This document shows, piece by piece, positions 49,101-61,573 of a stretch of DNA of 64,000 bases. Below the pieces are notes generated by a model that made no database searches, had not been told where the DNA came from, and saw only the letters and a list, made by a program, of their open reading frames with translations. Position 1 is the stretch's first letter; every line of letters starts with the position of its first letter. Source of the stretch: Chrysophaeum taylorii (lineage: Eukaryota; Sar; Pelagophyceae; Pelagomonadales; Pelagomonadaceae); the NCBI GenBank assembly GCA_029834535.1, contig JAQMWT010000200.1:62001-126000 (forward strand). The letters are read 5' to 3'. The position numbers and the translations under genes were made by a program.

Positions 49101-52100
49101 TCGGAGAACGACGATGCTCGTGCTCGGCGAACAACGACTGCCGGCGATCGCGCTCAAAATCACGCCGTCGAGAGACTTGATTCGCTCGTCGTCGCACTGC
49201 GAGAGTCGCCACGGCGAGGCGAGCCAGAAGATTGTGTGATCGCGGAACTTGCGCGAATCGAACGTCGCGTCGAAATTGTCGAGAAGACTCAGAAGTTCGT
49301 CTTCAACAAGAAAGCCACCACCACCACCGCCGCCGCCTAACACGTGCGCCACGCCAGCAACGGCGTGGTTAGGGTCGGTACAGGACGCGATCGCCGCGGC
49401 GGCCACCGAACATCGATCAAGATTCTCAAAAACGACGGTCGACAAGCGCGGCCAAGCTGGAAGATTAGCGCGGAAGTGAAGGAAAGCAGTCATCCACGCC
49501 TGGGCCTCGGAGTCCCAGAAAGATGAAGCGTCCTCGAGCTTGGCGCGGAGAGAAGTGACGTACCACGCGCTGATTGTTCCAATCAAGGCGTCGTCGTCGT
49601 CGTCGTCGGTCGTCGTCGAGAAAGCGAGCGTCTCCTCGTCTCTCAGCATCATTGCCAGCGGCTGCAACGAAGCGACGATGCGTACGACGTCGCCACGGTG
49701 AGCGCGCGTCCAGACGTGAAGGCTCAGGATGCTGTGCGACACATCGAGGCGGCCTTCGAGCCAGCGACCGACGTGCGTCGCGAGGGCGCGCGAGTCGCGC
49801 GAGCTCCCGAGCCTCGTTCCAACGTACTGCTCCAAGTATCGACGCCAAAGTTCCGGCGGCTTCGATCTGACTTCGGCTTCGATCGCTGCGACGAGAGAGA
49901 GCGCATCGTCTTCGTCGTCGTCTTGGCGCGCGACGTCGGCGATGCTCCGCGTCAGCCGCTCTCGGACCGTCTGTTCCAGGCCCCGCGCGTCGGTCCAGGG
50001 GTCGCGGATCGTCAGCAGAGAATGATCTGCATTTCCAGCGACGTTGATCGACGACGACGACGACGACGACGATGAGAGTGCCGCGTCAATGATCTCATCC
50101 ATGCGCGATGATACGTGCGAGAAAAAAGGGAACTGGGGGCTCGTCAAAGCGTTTTGTCTGACGCGGTGGACGTGATTGAGCAACTTGAGCTCGTCAACAG
50201 GGACCACCGGCACGCGAGCCGCAACGAACATGAAAAGTGCTGCGACTTCATCCGGAATATTGTCATCGGCGATGATGTCGCAGTTCATATCCTCGTCAAA
50301 CCTCACAATCGACAGCACGAGATAGTTGCAGAAGGTCGACAGGAGCGCCGACGTCACGGCTTCGGTCATTGGCAGGTGGGACTCCCCGCTCGCAATGCGC
50401 ACAGCCGAACTCGCGAGCTCGTCCGAGATAGAGCTGCTCGAGTTCCAGATTGTCGCAAAGCGCTTGCACAGGATGGCCTCCAGTGTCGTACCGCCGCTCT
50501 GCCACGCGAGGAGTCGCGCGAGACCTCGAACGCGATCGCGAAACGACGTGGACTGACGGAGGCCTTTACGAGCACAGTTTGGAAACTGGAGTCGCGAGGC
50601 GACGACACGGAGCGCTTGCGGAACGCATTTCAACAACGATGGCACGGGTCCAACCCAGGTCGACCTGAGGTTGCAGCCTACTTGGCAAAACTCGTTCACG
50701 TTGAAGGCCGCGGAGGCAGCACCGCCGCACGCGTCTAAGAATATGTGGTCCCAGCCTGCCAAAAAGAGCGCGGGGTACCGCCCCGACGTCCGCGTGCTTG
50801 ATGGGTGGTGCAACACCAGGACACACGTCCTCCTCCTCGGGGAGGAGGCATCACCACCCCCGCTGCTGCTCATGATTTGTTCGACCTTGAGGCGGACGTA
50901 ATTCACGCGGTTGACGGTAACCGCGTGCATGTCACACAAAACGAGTAGAATGCGATGCACTGACGTTTCACGCCACCAAGTGTCGAGCAAGCGTCGCAGC
51001 GCAGTTTCGCTCTGGATCTCGGTGAGCCGGACTATCGCGGCACCAGGAACGACGATCGCCCCGCTTGGATGATGACGACGACGAGTCTGCGATGATTCTT
51101 CATTGAGTGGCACGTTGTGAATACTTCGGATGGCCTCGGTGGTCCGCGTGAAGACGAGATGACGCCCGCCGCGCGAGCCAAGTTGATCAATCAACTTCAC
51201 CAAGTCAAAGTGCTCTTGTTGGTAATACAGACGACGGACCCAATCTGGCAAAGCGAGCCGGTTCGAGAAAATCATTTCGGGCGTCGCAATTCGCAGCAGC
51301 CGAGCCACTGCGACGTGAACCAAATACTGAGTGGCAAGCGCCTTCTGCGCCTCGATGGACGGTTCCAAGCCTTGCGCCGCCGCGTCTTGCGCTGCCACCC
51401 ACGGCGAAAACGGGTTCTCGTCCCCGACGACGACGCGGCCATCCAGCTCCAGCCGCTTGCGAGCCATGTCGACGACGTTCTGGCAGGACACGTCGTCGGA
51501 CGCCGCTTCGGGAATGTGTAAGCAGAGAACTTCTTCACGAAGATTGGCGATTATATTCTGGCTGTCGTCTTTTTCTTCGTCGCGAGAGGAGAGTCCTGCC
51601 GCATCCTTCTCTTCTTCTACCGGACCCTCTCGGCGGCGGCGACGAACTCTCCGGAACATGTCGACGAAGACAGAGTCGACGGTCTGTTGCTTGACGCCGC
51701 CAAAGAAGCCGTCGATGCCGACGAGGTCCTCGAGGTCTCGGACCTGCTGAATCGCGGCGCGCGCGACCTCTGCGAGCCACGACGGTTCGTCGAGCGCGTC
51801 GAGGGTGGCTCTCAGCACGGCAGACTGCGAGAGTCGAAACTTCTCGAATCGGTTCAAGAACGGCGCGGGCGCTTTGTCGACCTCGACCTGGCGCATGTGG
51901 ACGATGCACTGGAAGGCCGAATCGACAAGACACGGCTTCGAAAGAGAACCGATGGCGATGTTCGCGTAGTTGCGCACCGAGCCGTCGACGCCAGTGAACG
52001 ACTTGAAGTGTTGATTGAAAAGGTCGTAAAAAGCCTCGTTTATGGGTTCGGTCTGGCTCAGCACAACACGCCGGCCTTGGAGGCACGCGTACTTGACACC

Positions 52101-55100
52101 ACTCACAATGTTGACTTTCTGGACGTCGCCGTCCTCGGGGAAGTCCGAGAGCTTAAACAAGTCGTGATAATCGACGTCGATGAGGCCGTCGCACTGCAAC
52201 AACCGCGTCATCGAATCGTCGACGCTTTCGTCAATTATGAGTTTGTAGCGTGCCGTGTTGTTGTCGTCGAGACGCCGGTTGTCGCGCAGAGCGTCCGCGA
52301 CAACAGCGAGCGAGCTTCGCACCTCGACGGACGAGGCGGCCTCGCCGAGTACTGCTCGCATAAACGTCTCGACGATCTTCTGGAAGCATGTCTCGTCGAC
52401 ACCGTTGAAGTTGCGCTCGAGCGACCGAACGATCGCGTCCGGAGATGTTCGGAACAAATCAGTTTTGGAGGCGTCGCGTCGTAGCTGTTTCAGGAAATAA
52501 ATGAAGTCGCGCAGACCAAAGAATCGTTCAAACCAAGGAACCGTCCCATCTCGGTTTTTGAGGAGAGACGTGTAAGCGCGGCACACACCGTCGATGAGCC
52601 GGTCCACGGTGACACCGCGCGCTAAGCCAAGAACGGGTTGTGCCAGCGGCGGCGCGGCGTGCGCGTCGAAGAGGCACCCGAGCGCGATGTCGCGGAGCTC
52701 GGCAAATTCAGGTTCGGCTCGCAACAAGCAGACGCAACGATTGCTCTTGGCTGCGTCGAGGACGTGGTTGCTGATGGCGATAAAGCTCACAGAGGACCGC
52801 GTCGACATGTGGCCCTCGAGGTAGTAGTGTAATACCTTGAGCGACTCCTGCTCTTCCTCGGGCAAGCCGGCCTCGTCCATGAAGACGAGCGTCTGTAACT
52901 CGGAGTGGTCTTGGCGATCCTGGCGGGCAATGGCGCGCTTGAAGACGCTCTCGATCTCTGTGGACGTGCTGAGCCTCGAGCACTGGTAATGAAATCTGCG
53001 CGGAAGGAAGAAACGTATTATTATTATTATTATTATTCCAGAAGCTGACTGACTGACTGACTGAAGGACTGACTGAAGCACTTTACAATTACGAGACACG
53101 AACACGACACGACTATTGTTCCTCGTGAGGGTTAAAATTCAACTCTGAAGAGCGCACGGTTCGAGGCGCGGCATTTTCCGATAGTAGCTCTCGCGCGACT
53201 CCTCGCCTTTCGCGTTGCTGGTGATGATGTTTACCGACAACGTCTTCGACGAGCCGGGCGGTCCAATGATTATGAGGGGGATGCGCGAGAGCGCGCAAAC
53301 GAGCCTGCGCCGAAAAAATATGAGCGTCAGTTCAATTCGTAGACGCAGACTTATTATTATTTTAAGCCGCAGCTCAGGTTTTTTTGATTTGGACACTGAA
53401 CCTAGCGTCATGAACACGTTCTCTCTGAGGCCGGCGGTGCGGGCGATACCCGCGGGAATCTTCGTTCGCGAGACAACGTGATCAAGCGCCATGTCGAGGG
53501 CCGCAGCCAGTTTCAAATCCTGGTACGTCTCGCTCGGGAGCTCCTCGAGCCGCCGCAAGAAAAGCGATCGATACTCGGGCCCCAATCTGAGATAGTACAC
53601 GACTGCCAACGTCAGAAGCACGGCTCCACGACGCGAGTCGTCGTCGTTGCCGTCCACAAAGAATGAAGTGTCCCAGGCCGCGAAGAAATCTAGCAGCGTG
53701 AAGACCCGCTGGATGTCGCGCAGCGAGACGACAGAGTGCGCCCGCGACGTCGCTTCATTTCGCATTTCCTCGCCGCCGCCGCCGCCTGACGCGTGATGCA
53801 ACGCGAGCTGCGCCTCGATGTGCGTCGCTGCGAACTCGCGAATAGCGCGCTGCGATGTTGAGACAAGCTCGGTCATTGCTGCGTGATCGATGTCGGCGAT
53901 ATGCGGGTGGGTCGCCGCCAGCATTTCTAGCCGCATTTGGATGAACTCCTTCTCGGCGTCGGGGTCGAGAGACCCATAATTGAACTTTATGCGGTGGAGC
54001 GTAGATGGGAGATCGTGTACTTGATAGTGTCCCGACGCCCAATCCTTCCCGAGATCTGTGTGACGAAGGACGCCTCCTTGGGCCGTGGCGAGCGTCCGCG
54101 CGGGGTTGCAGGCCGCGATCACGACGACGTTGGAAGGCAGCGGTTTTCCAAGTATCGAGTGATCGATGAGGATCTCTTTGAAGAGACCCATCACAGATGA
54201 CGTGTTCACCTCATCCAAAAATACAACCACCTTTGCCGAACTGCCAGAATCTTGAATCCGGCGGGCCCTATCGACAATCTCTACGAATCGATCGGCGACG
54301 TCGTCCACGGCGAGAGCCGCGTGTACATTCAATTCGAAGAATAGTTGCACGAGGCGAGCCTCGGCGAACCAACGTAGCAGTCGCACGCAAGCCTGGGGGT
54401 CGTCGACACAGTCTTCGACCTCTTGGCAAGCGGCGTCGATCGTTTCTTTGTCGGGCTCCTCGTACATTCCTCCGCGGTCCCGCGCGGCCTCGAGGAGATC
54501 GGCACCTACGGAATTCAAGACTCCCGCAGGGTCCGTTTTGAGACCGTCCTCGAGGCGGCGGCGCACCAGGTCGTCGTCGTCGTCGTCGTCGTCGTCACCA
54601 TCGTTCTCGGGAAGCGCGTCGACGAGGGACTCGAGCACGCGGCGGGTCTCGACTTTGGCGGCAGTAAGAGCAGCCGTGTTCATCAAAATTGAGTACATTC
54701 TAGTTAGAGCTGTCTTCGAGACACCCGTTTCACCCTCCATGATGCACGGCACGTTGCATGCTATGCGTTCGTGGATGCTGAGAAGTTTGAGAGTGAAATC
54801 GAGCGTTAGCACGAAGTTGTTCTCGTCGATGGCTGCGATCCGATCCCGCGCATCGAGGGGGATTCCCATCGCGCGCGAGAGGTATGTGTCCAGGACCGCG
54901 CGACTACGCACCTCCATTGGGATGTCGAAGCCGAGGGCCTCGAACTCTGCGCGCGTCTTGGGGTCGACCAAATCCGGCGCGCTACTTATGAGGCCAAACG
55001 TCGGTCCATCCGGTCCCGTCATATCGTATATGAGCTGCTTGTGGTCTTCGTTCCGCCACGTTCGGCGAAAATTCTCGTTAAGCCCGACGCTGATTTCCTC

Positions 55101-58100
55101 GAGCATGGTCCTCATGAGGGTAGAGCCGAGATGGTCGTGCGACTCGTTGTAGTTGAACTCGGGCGACTCGTCAAACACTTTGACGCGGCGGTGCAAGTAG
55201 GAGATCCAGTGCTTCTGGAGAAGCTTGCCACCAGCGACGACGTGGGGTGGCATATATTCTGGGGTCGAGCTCAAAGGTAAGGGACATTAAGAACATCACA
55301 AGCACACGTATTACATTGTTGAAGAACAACGCGCGATAGTATAGGACAAAGAAAGATAGAAAAAAAAGGTCGTCGGACTCTGCATACTACGTTGAAGGTA
55401 CGACCGGCATTCGTTGTCGGAAAGCTCACCGTCGAGATCAAACGTCTGACTGACAGGGAGCATGGCTGCTGCCGTGGAAAACGCGTTATTAAGCGACTCG
55501 ATGTCCGCGGAAGTTGTCGGGATGTAGCTGCCGCGGCTCTCGCGGCGCGGCACACACAGAGCCTGCATCGCAGGAACAAGGGTGGGAGGCAGCTGGACAC
55601 CAATCACAATCAAGTGCACATCCTGCGCAACTGATAGTCGATTCCTGACCTCCGTTTCCGCCGTGTTTCGTGAAACGCCATCGGTGAGACAAATAATCCA
55701 TGTCTCGGCGTCGACGCCCGCTGCCGTTAAAATGGAGGACGCGTGAAGGTCCAACGAGGTGCGGAGACCCAACCACATTTCAGTCCCACCGCCGCGACAT
55801 ACCCGCTCTGCCTCGATGACCCTTCGAACGTGCGTTCTCTTCAAAGACCCAGCAGCCCCGATAACTTGAAGCGGCAACATGACGGCCGCATCGGACGCGA
55901 ATCTAACCAGGCCGATCATGTCATCATCGTTCATGTGCGTATCAAAGATTCGCAGCATGTTGTCGGCGGCCACAGCTTTCTTATGGCCAGCCATGCTACC
56001 GCTGTCGTCGATGACAAAGCAAACCCGTTTAGCTCGCGTCCGATTATTGAACTTGCGATTGATCGTACCGTCCGTATAGGCGCGCAGGTACTTGCAGACG
56101 CGCCGAATGTCGGCATCGACGTCGTAGGCCGCAGGAAGATCGACCACAGAGCCCACGTAGTACAGAAGCGGTACTGTGTGCAACATCCAGACTTCAAGAT
56201 CGTCCAGCTCGTCTTCCCCTGCCCTCGAGACGCCGATAAACTTGCGACACAAATCGTCGCTAACATGTCCACGGAGTGCGGGCAGCTCCACCAAGACGCG
56301 CCACCGGGAGTCTGCGGGGACTTCGAAGCGCAAGCCAGTTGCGTGATCGGTGACACACCCGATCACCAAGAGAGCGTAGAAAAAACTCTCTACCCTGGAC
56401 ATCCGCTCGAGCCAAGCGTCTTCATCCGTGTAAAAGCCAAGCTGAACTTGAAAGCAGACAGCGACTTCGCCGGATAACTCCCGGGTCGTATTGTGAAGCC
56501 GTCGGATCAAAGTCGCCAATGTGCAGGTTTCGTAAACGGGCACCACGCGGGTGTGCATGCCGGTAGCCTTGAGCTCGTCCATGCGCTTGCGCATGGCGTG
56601 CGTCTTGCCAGCACTGGGCTCAGAGGACGCGAAGACAGACACCTCAGCGATCGCAATATTGCCGACGACGAGCCTCGAGTACGCGCGTCGAGCGTCCGCG
56701 TGCGACGGCAAGATAGTGTTGCGTTGCGCTACCCATTCGCTTTTGCGGACCCACGGCGACGGCTGCAAGGTGGAGTCTCCACGCTCGATGCAATTTAGGT
56801 TGACGCTGTCGGCCTCGTGGCAAGACAGAAGAAACTTGACTACAAGTTCCTGACACGTTGTAGAGAGTCTGTCGACGTAGACGATTGAAAAGATCCGCGA
56901 TGTGCCGTAGTGCCGAACACGCTGCAAGAAAAGGCAAAGCTCGGCCGCCGTCGTGCCAGCGTCGTCGCAAGCAAGCAATTCGAAGCCTTCAGGCAGACGA
57001 GGATTGTAGATCCACAAGAGTAGTCGCAAAAGATCGGCAGAGTCACGACCAATCTTGTGAATGACGATGCCATTGCAAGCTTGCTGCCTCGCGGGGATAG
57101 CGGATGGACGCGTTGGTAAGGGTGGTAAACCCATTTCCATGTGCCAGTCTTGGAGGAAGCGACCAACAGCAGCCGGCCAGGCGAGCGATTGAAGGTTGGC
57201 GTCCTCGACCCTTGCCTTGATCGTGCGTTTTACGGCGCGCCTCGACGCAGTCAAAGATGCTTCGTCGTGTTGAGTCGCGCGACGCAGCTCGTGGCACAGC
57301 TCGACGATGACGCCAGGCGAAGGTCTGCGCTGGATGAGGTTTTTGAGCACTAAGGCCTCGCGCGTCGAATACAAGAGCAGGAGAGGGAATCGCGAACGGT
57401 TGGCATCGAGCTCGGCTCGGCAGTCGGCTAGCATGTTCTCGCACGCCAAGACCTCGTCCGCAACCTCGGCGTCAGTCCTGCGTAGGACTGGGATTGTCAT
57501 CGTCTGGTTGTTTTCAAACTTGGGGTGACCGTGCAGACGGAGGCTTAGGGCGCATTCGGCGAAGCGCCGGATGGAGTGGTGCTGCGCGAGGAATGCCTGG
57601 ATGGGCAGCGATCGAGCCTTATCGTCGTGTTGAACGAAGCCGAGTCGCGTGATCATGTCCTCGAGCTCGGGCCCTGAGAGCTGGGCGATATGGCCCGTGT
57701 TGGCAAGAGGCTTGTAGGCCAAGCTGAGCCGCAAGTCGCCGTGAGCGCTGGAGATGCGATAGTTGCCGTTGGCAACGATAGCGCGGAATTGGTCAAAGAC
57801 GGTGCCCATGTCGCCCATGCCTCGTGTAAACCAGATCCGCACCTGCGATATGTTCCGCTGGATCGTGTCGAGCTCTCGGAACGCAGTCTTGCGGCCGACT
57901 TCAGACATGACGCGGTGGCCCCGGAGGGAGGAGAGGAGCTCGGCCGGGCCAGCCCGACCATGGTACTCGGAGAGAACCGAGATATATCGAACAGCCGGGT
58001 CGAGTTCGTCGAGGACGTCCGACTCGTAAGCCTCGCCTTGCAGCAAGTTCGTTACGTTCTCGTACTCGTCGTTAAAGCGACGAAGCCCTTCGACACCGAT

Positions 58101-61100
58101 CCACTGCTTCTCGCGGACGAGCTTCCAGACATCGGCTGACTGCGCTAAAGTCTCAAAGAGCCCTAGATAGCTCAGGATGTCTTCATCGTTGGGCGTGGAT
58201 TCGGTGGTGGCGGTGGCGACAGACCCGAGCGCAAGCTTAAGCTGCATTGCGAGCCGGCGGCAATCGTAAACACCAGCCGACTTCATTCGGTTGTTGTCTT
58301 GCAGCATGTGGACCACCTGCTCGAGATGCGCAAAGTTTTCGTCGCCGTTAGAGACGCAGGCGAATCCGTATTGACGCAGGCATTCGAGAAATTCAGTGCA
58401 AGGATTTGCAAGCTTGGCGAGCTGGAGGACAATGATGATGTTCTCGAGAGCCCACTGCAGGTCAACATCTCCTTGCACGAGATCGAGAGAGGCGGCTATC
58501 GTTCGGAGCTCGTCGTCGATGTTTCTCATCCGCGCCGCTGCGTCGCGGAGGTCTTCGAAGCGCGCCCCACTCTCTCTAAAGAGTGCGGCCAGATCGGTCT
58601 TGGCGTCGTTGACTGCGACGACGAAAGCATCGAATGCTTGGGCTGACGACGAGTCTCCGCGGCGGCGGCCAAGATAGTGCTCGAAGAGCGAGCTAGCGTG
58701 CCAAGAAAAATACTCGATGACTTTCAAGCACTCGGCATACTTGTGCCTCCAAGTTTGAACGTGCTCCGCGTCTTCTCTAATAATCCTGAGCGCAAGTGCG
58801 TCGAACCGTTCAGCTCCGGGCGAGCAGCTTTCGTCATCGGCAGCATACCGCCGGAGGGTGGTGTCCAAAAGCGATTCGCTCTGGACGGCACGCCGATCGA
58901 GAACGCGAACGATGGCCACCGACCGGTTGTCACTTCGGAAATTGCTGGCTTCCATCGCAATGTTGATCTGGTCCTCGCGGTCCGACAACATCGCTTTGAG
59001 GTCTTCGACTTCGGGGCCGCCGTAATTGACAAGCGCTTTCACTCTTTCCTGCGCCTCGGGCTTTAGGAGTTCTCGAAGCTCGGCACCTACGACGTCGCAC
59101 GATCTGATGTGGTCCGCCCACGTGGCGACCAGCTCGCGGAACCGCGCTGTATGATCTAGCATCTCGTCGAGGGTGCCTGCACCAACGAGGGCGAAGATCG
59201 GCTCGAAGTGCTGCGCGTCCAATTTGATGACTTGGTCGGCCGTACGGGGCCAGAAGAGCTCACAGTGCCTTACGAGAGCACGACTCGCAAGAGACTTTGC
59301 AGTGGACCCTAAGTTGCTCGCGCCCAGGACGGCACACGCGCCGTTGATGACCTCTAAAGATGGTGCGTTTGGCGTGGCAAGCTTTTCGGCGAGCGCGTCA
59401 AACAGCGCTACATGGAATGCGTTGGCCTGGTCAAGACTCCCAATCTTGTCGAGCGAAGCGAACGCCGGCGTGCCAACCGTCCAGACGTCGTTAACCATCT
59501 TGACATCCCATGACTTCTCGACAATCGTGGGAGCTGCTTCGATGCATCCAATCGAATGCGCTAGCGCCGACATGTTGGACACCGCGCCCGCAAATGTCGC
59601 AAACGTGCGTCTAGTTTTTGGCATACTGACATATCGTCCGACAATTGCAATCACTGCTTGCCGCGGTACCGGCTTTTGCGCCTCGACGGCGGCGATGAGA
59701 GAAAGCCAATCACGCACGTTACCTCGATTCCGGAAACGTTCATAGTCGTCAGAACTCGCCCACTCCTCGCACGCAGAGAGAATCACGTCCGTATTTTCGG
59801 CGAAGATCGCGGATCGTACGAGCTCGGCCATGTGACTCACTCTGACAATTCGAGATGAAAACTCTAGACGCACCGCAGCCGCAGCGCAATCTCTGATTTC
59901 AGCCTTTAAGTCGTACCTTCCTTCGAACGCGAGGGCAACCAGTTGAATCAACGAACTCCAGCCCGACGTCTCCGAGAATTCCGACGAGTACCGGCCGATA
60001 AGTGTCTCGAGCCATCGATCGCATGGTCCCGGCAGCGAATGCAACATCAGCAGTGCGATTTTGTTGTTCATATCCATGGTAAGCAGCGCTTCCCGGATTG
60101 TATGGATGTTGTCCGCCATCCACATTTGTTCATCGTACTTGGCATCGTCTCTAAGATGCTCGACAACGGCAAGCAGCTTGTCGGGCGTCTTCGCTGCGCG
60201 AAGAAACGTTCTGCAAAACTGCGCCGGAGATAGAATTGCTTTAAACGCCTCGACGATCTTCGCATCTATGGGGATGCCTGCTAATTTTGTGCTCCACGAC
60301 TGCCAAAAATCGTCATCCTGACGCCGCGAGGTGGTCCGTCGTCGTGCGCAGTTGCCGTAGATCCATCCGATGCACAAAATATCCGACCCAAGATCGTGGC
60401 GAGCTCCCGCAAGCAGGTATTCCTCGACTTTTTCGAAAACAACACTCGGCAGCCGGTCGTCGTCGGCAAACGGCGCGGGGTCGCCAAGAGTGAAGGTACG
60501 GATGCTTCGACGGACAAACTGTGCAAGTACACTAAGTTGAGGCAGCGAGCTGCTGAGAGGATCCTTTCGTTGCTGTTCGAACACGCGCTCTATCGACATC
60601 AGCAAAGAGAGCAACGCGACGCTGTTGAGTCCGCCCTTACCGCAGTAGTCTTGCAAGAACGAGACAACGGCCTTGAGTTCCGCCCCCACCAGCTTCTTGG
60701 ACATGACTTTTTCGGCCCCTTCAATCTCCTCGTGCAAGTTTAGGACCTGCACATCTTTGGTGAAGAGAGATGTTTGGGAGACGACGTACCGTGCTCGACT
60801 CCAAATCGCACGGCGAACTGCCCGTCAGCTGCTCGCGAAGGCGCTTCGCGAGGTCGTACTCGAGGCTTGGTCCCAAAACCTTATCTTTCACGGAGACCGC
60901 CGCGTCTTTCACGGAGACCGCCACGTTTCGCACGCTGTCAATATACTTCTGGTGCCAAGCCTTGCTTTTCGGCTCGGTGCTCGACGAAGCCGGCTGCTTC
61001 TTGGATTCTTCTTCGACCTTGGTTTCTTTTAGTTCTTCTTCGGCCTTGGCATTGTGGTCTAAAGCCTGGACGACCGATGCAATAACAGAGCCGCCGTCGA

Positions 61101-61437
61101 CTTCGAGCAGTTCTTTCAACCACTTGTAGTGCTCGTCGGTGATCGCCACGACAGGAATTTCGGCACCGCCTTGGAGAGCGCGTCCCTCATCATCCGACAA
61201 CGACACATCGGATCCGACGAACAAGCCCGCGTACTTCGCCTGTTCCTCCAAAAGTTTCTCGACCCCGCGCTTCCCCGTCAACGTTTTCTTGACCAACCGG
61301 ACGCGCCCCTTGTCCTCGGTGTCGATGCCGACGACCTCGTATGTTGTCCCAGGGTCCCACGAGGGTCCGAACGGCACCCCGATAATCGAGAAGTGCTCGT
61401 CGCCCTTCTGGGTTATCCGAATCTCGACTCGCATCAT
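45822..61437 (-). CDS. Giant RNF213/mysterin-like AAA+ protein with a von Willebrand A domain
   Basis: Four exons (61437-60790, 60746-55388, 55258-53158, 52995-45822) join with consistent phases to about 5,093 residues, close to human RNF213. Order: unknown N-terminal domain; long helical region; VWA domain at about 1790-1980 with the MIDAS motif DDSGSM; AAA1 with Walker A GETGVSKT (about 2173) and Walker B VVFLDEVN (about 2343); AAA2 with Walker A GPPGSSKT (about 2667) and Walker B TLVFMDEAG (about 2734, split by an intron); the conserved TEPINEAFYDLFNQ and PFLNRFEKFRLS stretch; a Cys cluster at about 4250 (CRYCPNC ... CGSMVCG ... GGCGQAFEW) resembling an IBR/RING2 zinc site rather than the RNF213 RING; the RNF213-type C-terminal domain; then an IQ-like motif and a Pro-rich tail with one membrane-like segment. 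RNF213 is a dynein-like ATPase and ubiquitin ligase on lipid droplets and intracellular bacteria. An in-frame AT-rich stretch (about 53308-53400) may be one more intron. Confidence 0.87.
52996..53157 (-). other. 162-nt intron within AAA2 of the mysterin-like gene
   Basis: GTGCGC donor and GCGCAG acceptor. It holds ATT and GACT microsatellites. Removal joins KMPRLEP to FHYQCSRLSTSTE, as expected between Walker A and Walker B in RNF213. Confidence 0.85.
55259..55387 (-). other. Intron (about 129 nt) of the mysterin-like gene
   Basis: Acceptor CCCCAG is clear. The donor is either GTATGC (55387, chosen, giving SYLQRKYMPPHVV) or GTGAGC (55429); both keep the frame. Confidence 0.65.
60747..60789 (-). 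other. 43-nt intron of the mysterin-like gene
   Basis: GTACGT donor and GTGCAG acceptor in phase 0 join LESST to VLNLHEEIEGAEK. The intronless reading frame would stop shortly after. Confidence 0.8.
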
Positions 61438-61531
61438 CGTTCGCGCTGCGAACGTTCGCTGCGGACCACACAAAGAAGAAGGTGTCCGTTGAGGATCCGT
61501 TGGATCCGACAAAAGATGGGGGGCCGGCGCC

Positions 61532-61560
61532 TAATAATAATAATAATAATAATAATAATA
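61532..61560 (+). repeat. (TAA)n microsatellite
   Basis: About ten TAA units in the 136-nt gap between the mysterin-like start and the ATPase stop. Confidence 0.95.
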
Positions 61561-61573
61561 GACGATGGTGGTT

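Noticed and set aside
61438-61512. N-terminal extension of the mysterin-like protein
   Set aside because: It would need a non-ATG start; the first ATG is at 61437.
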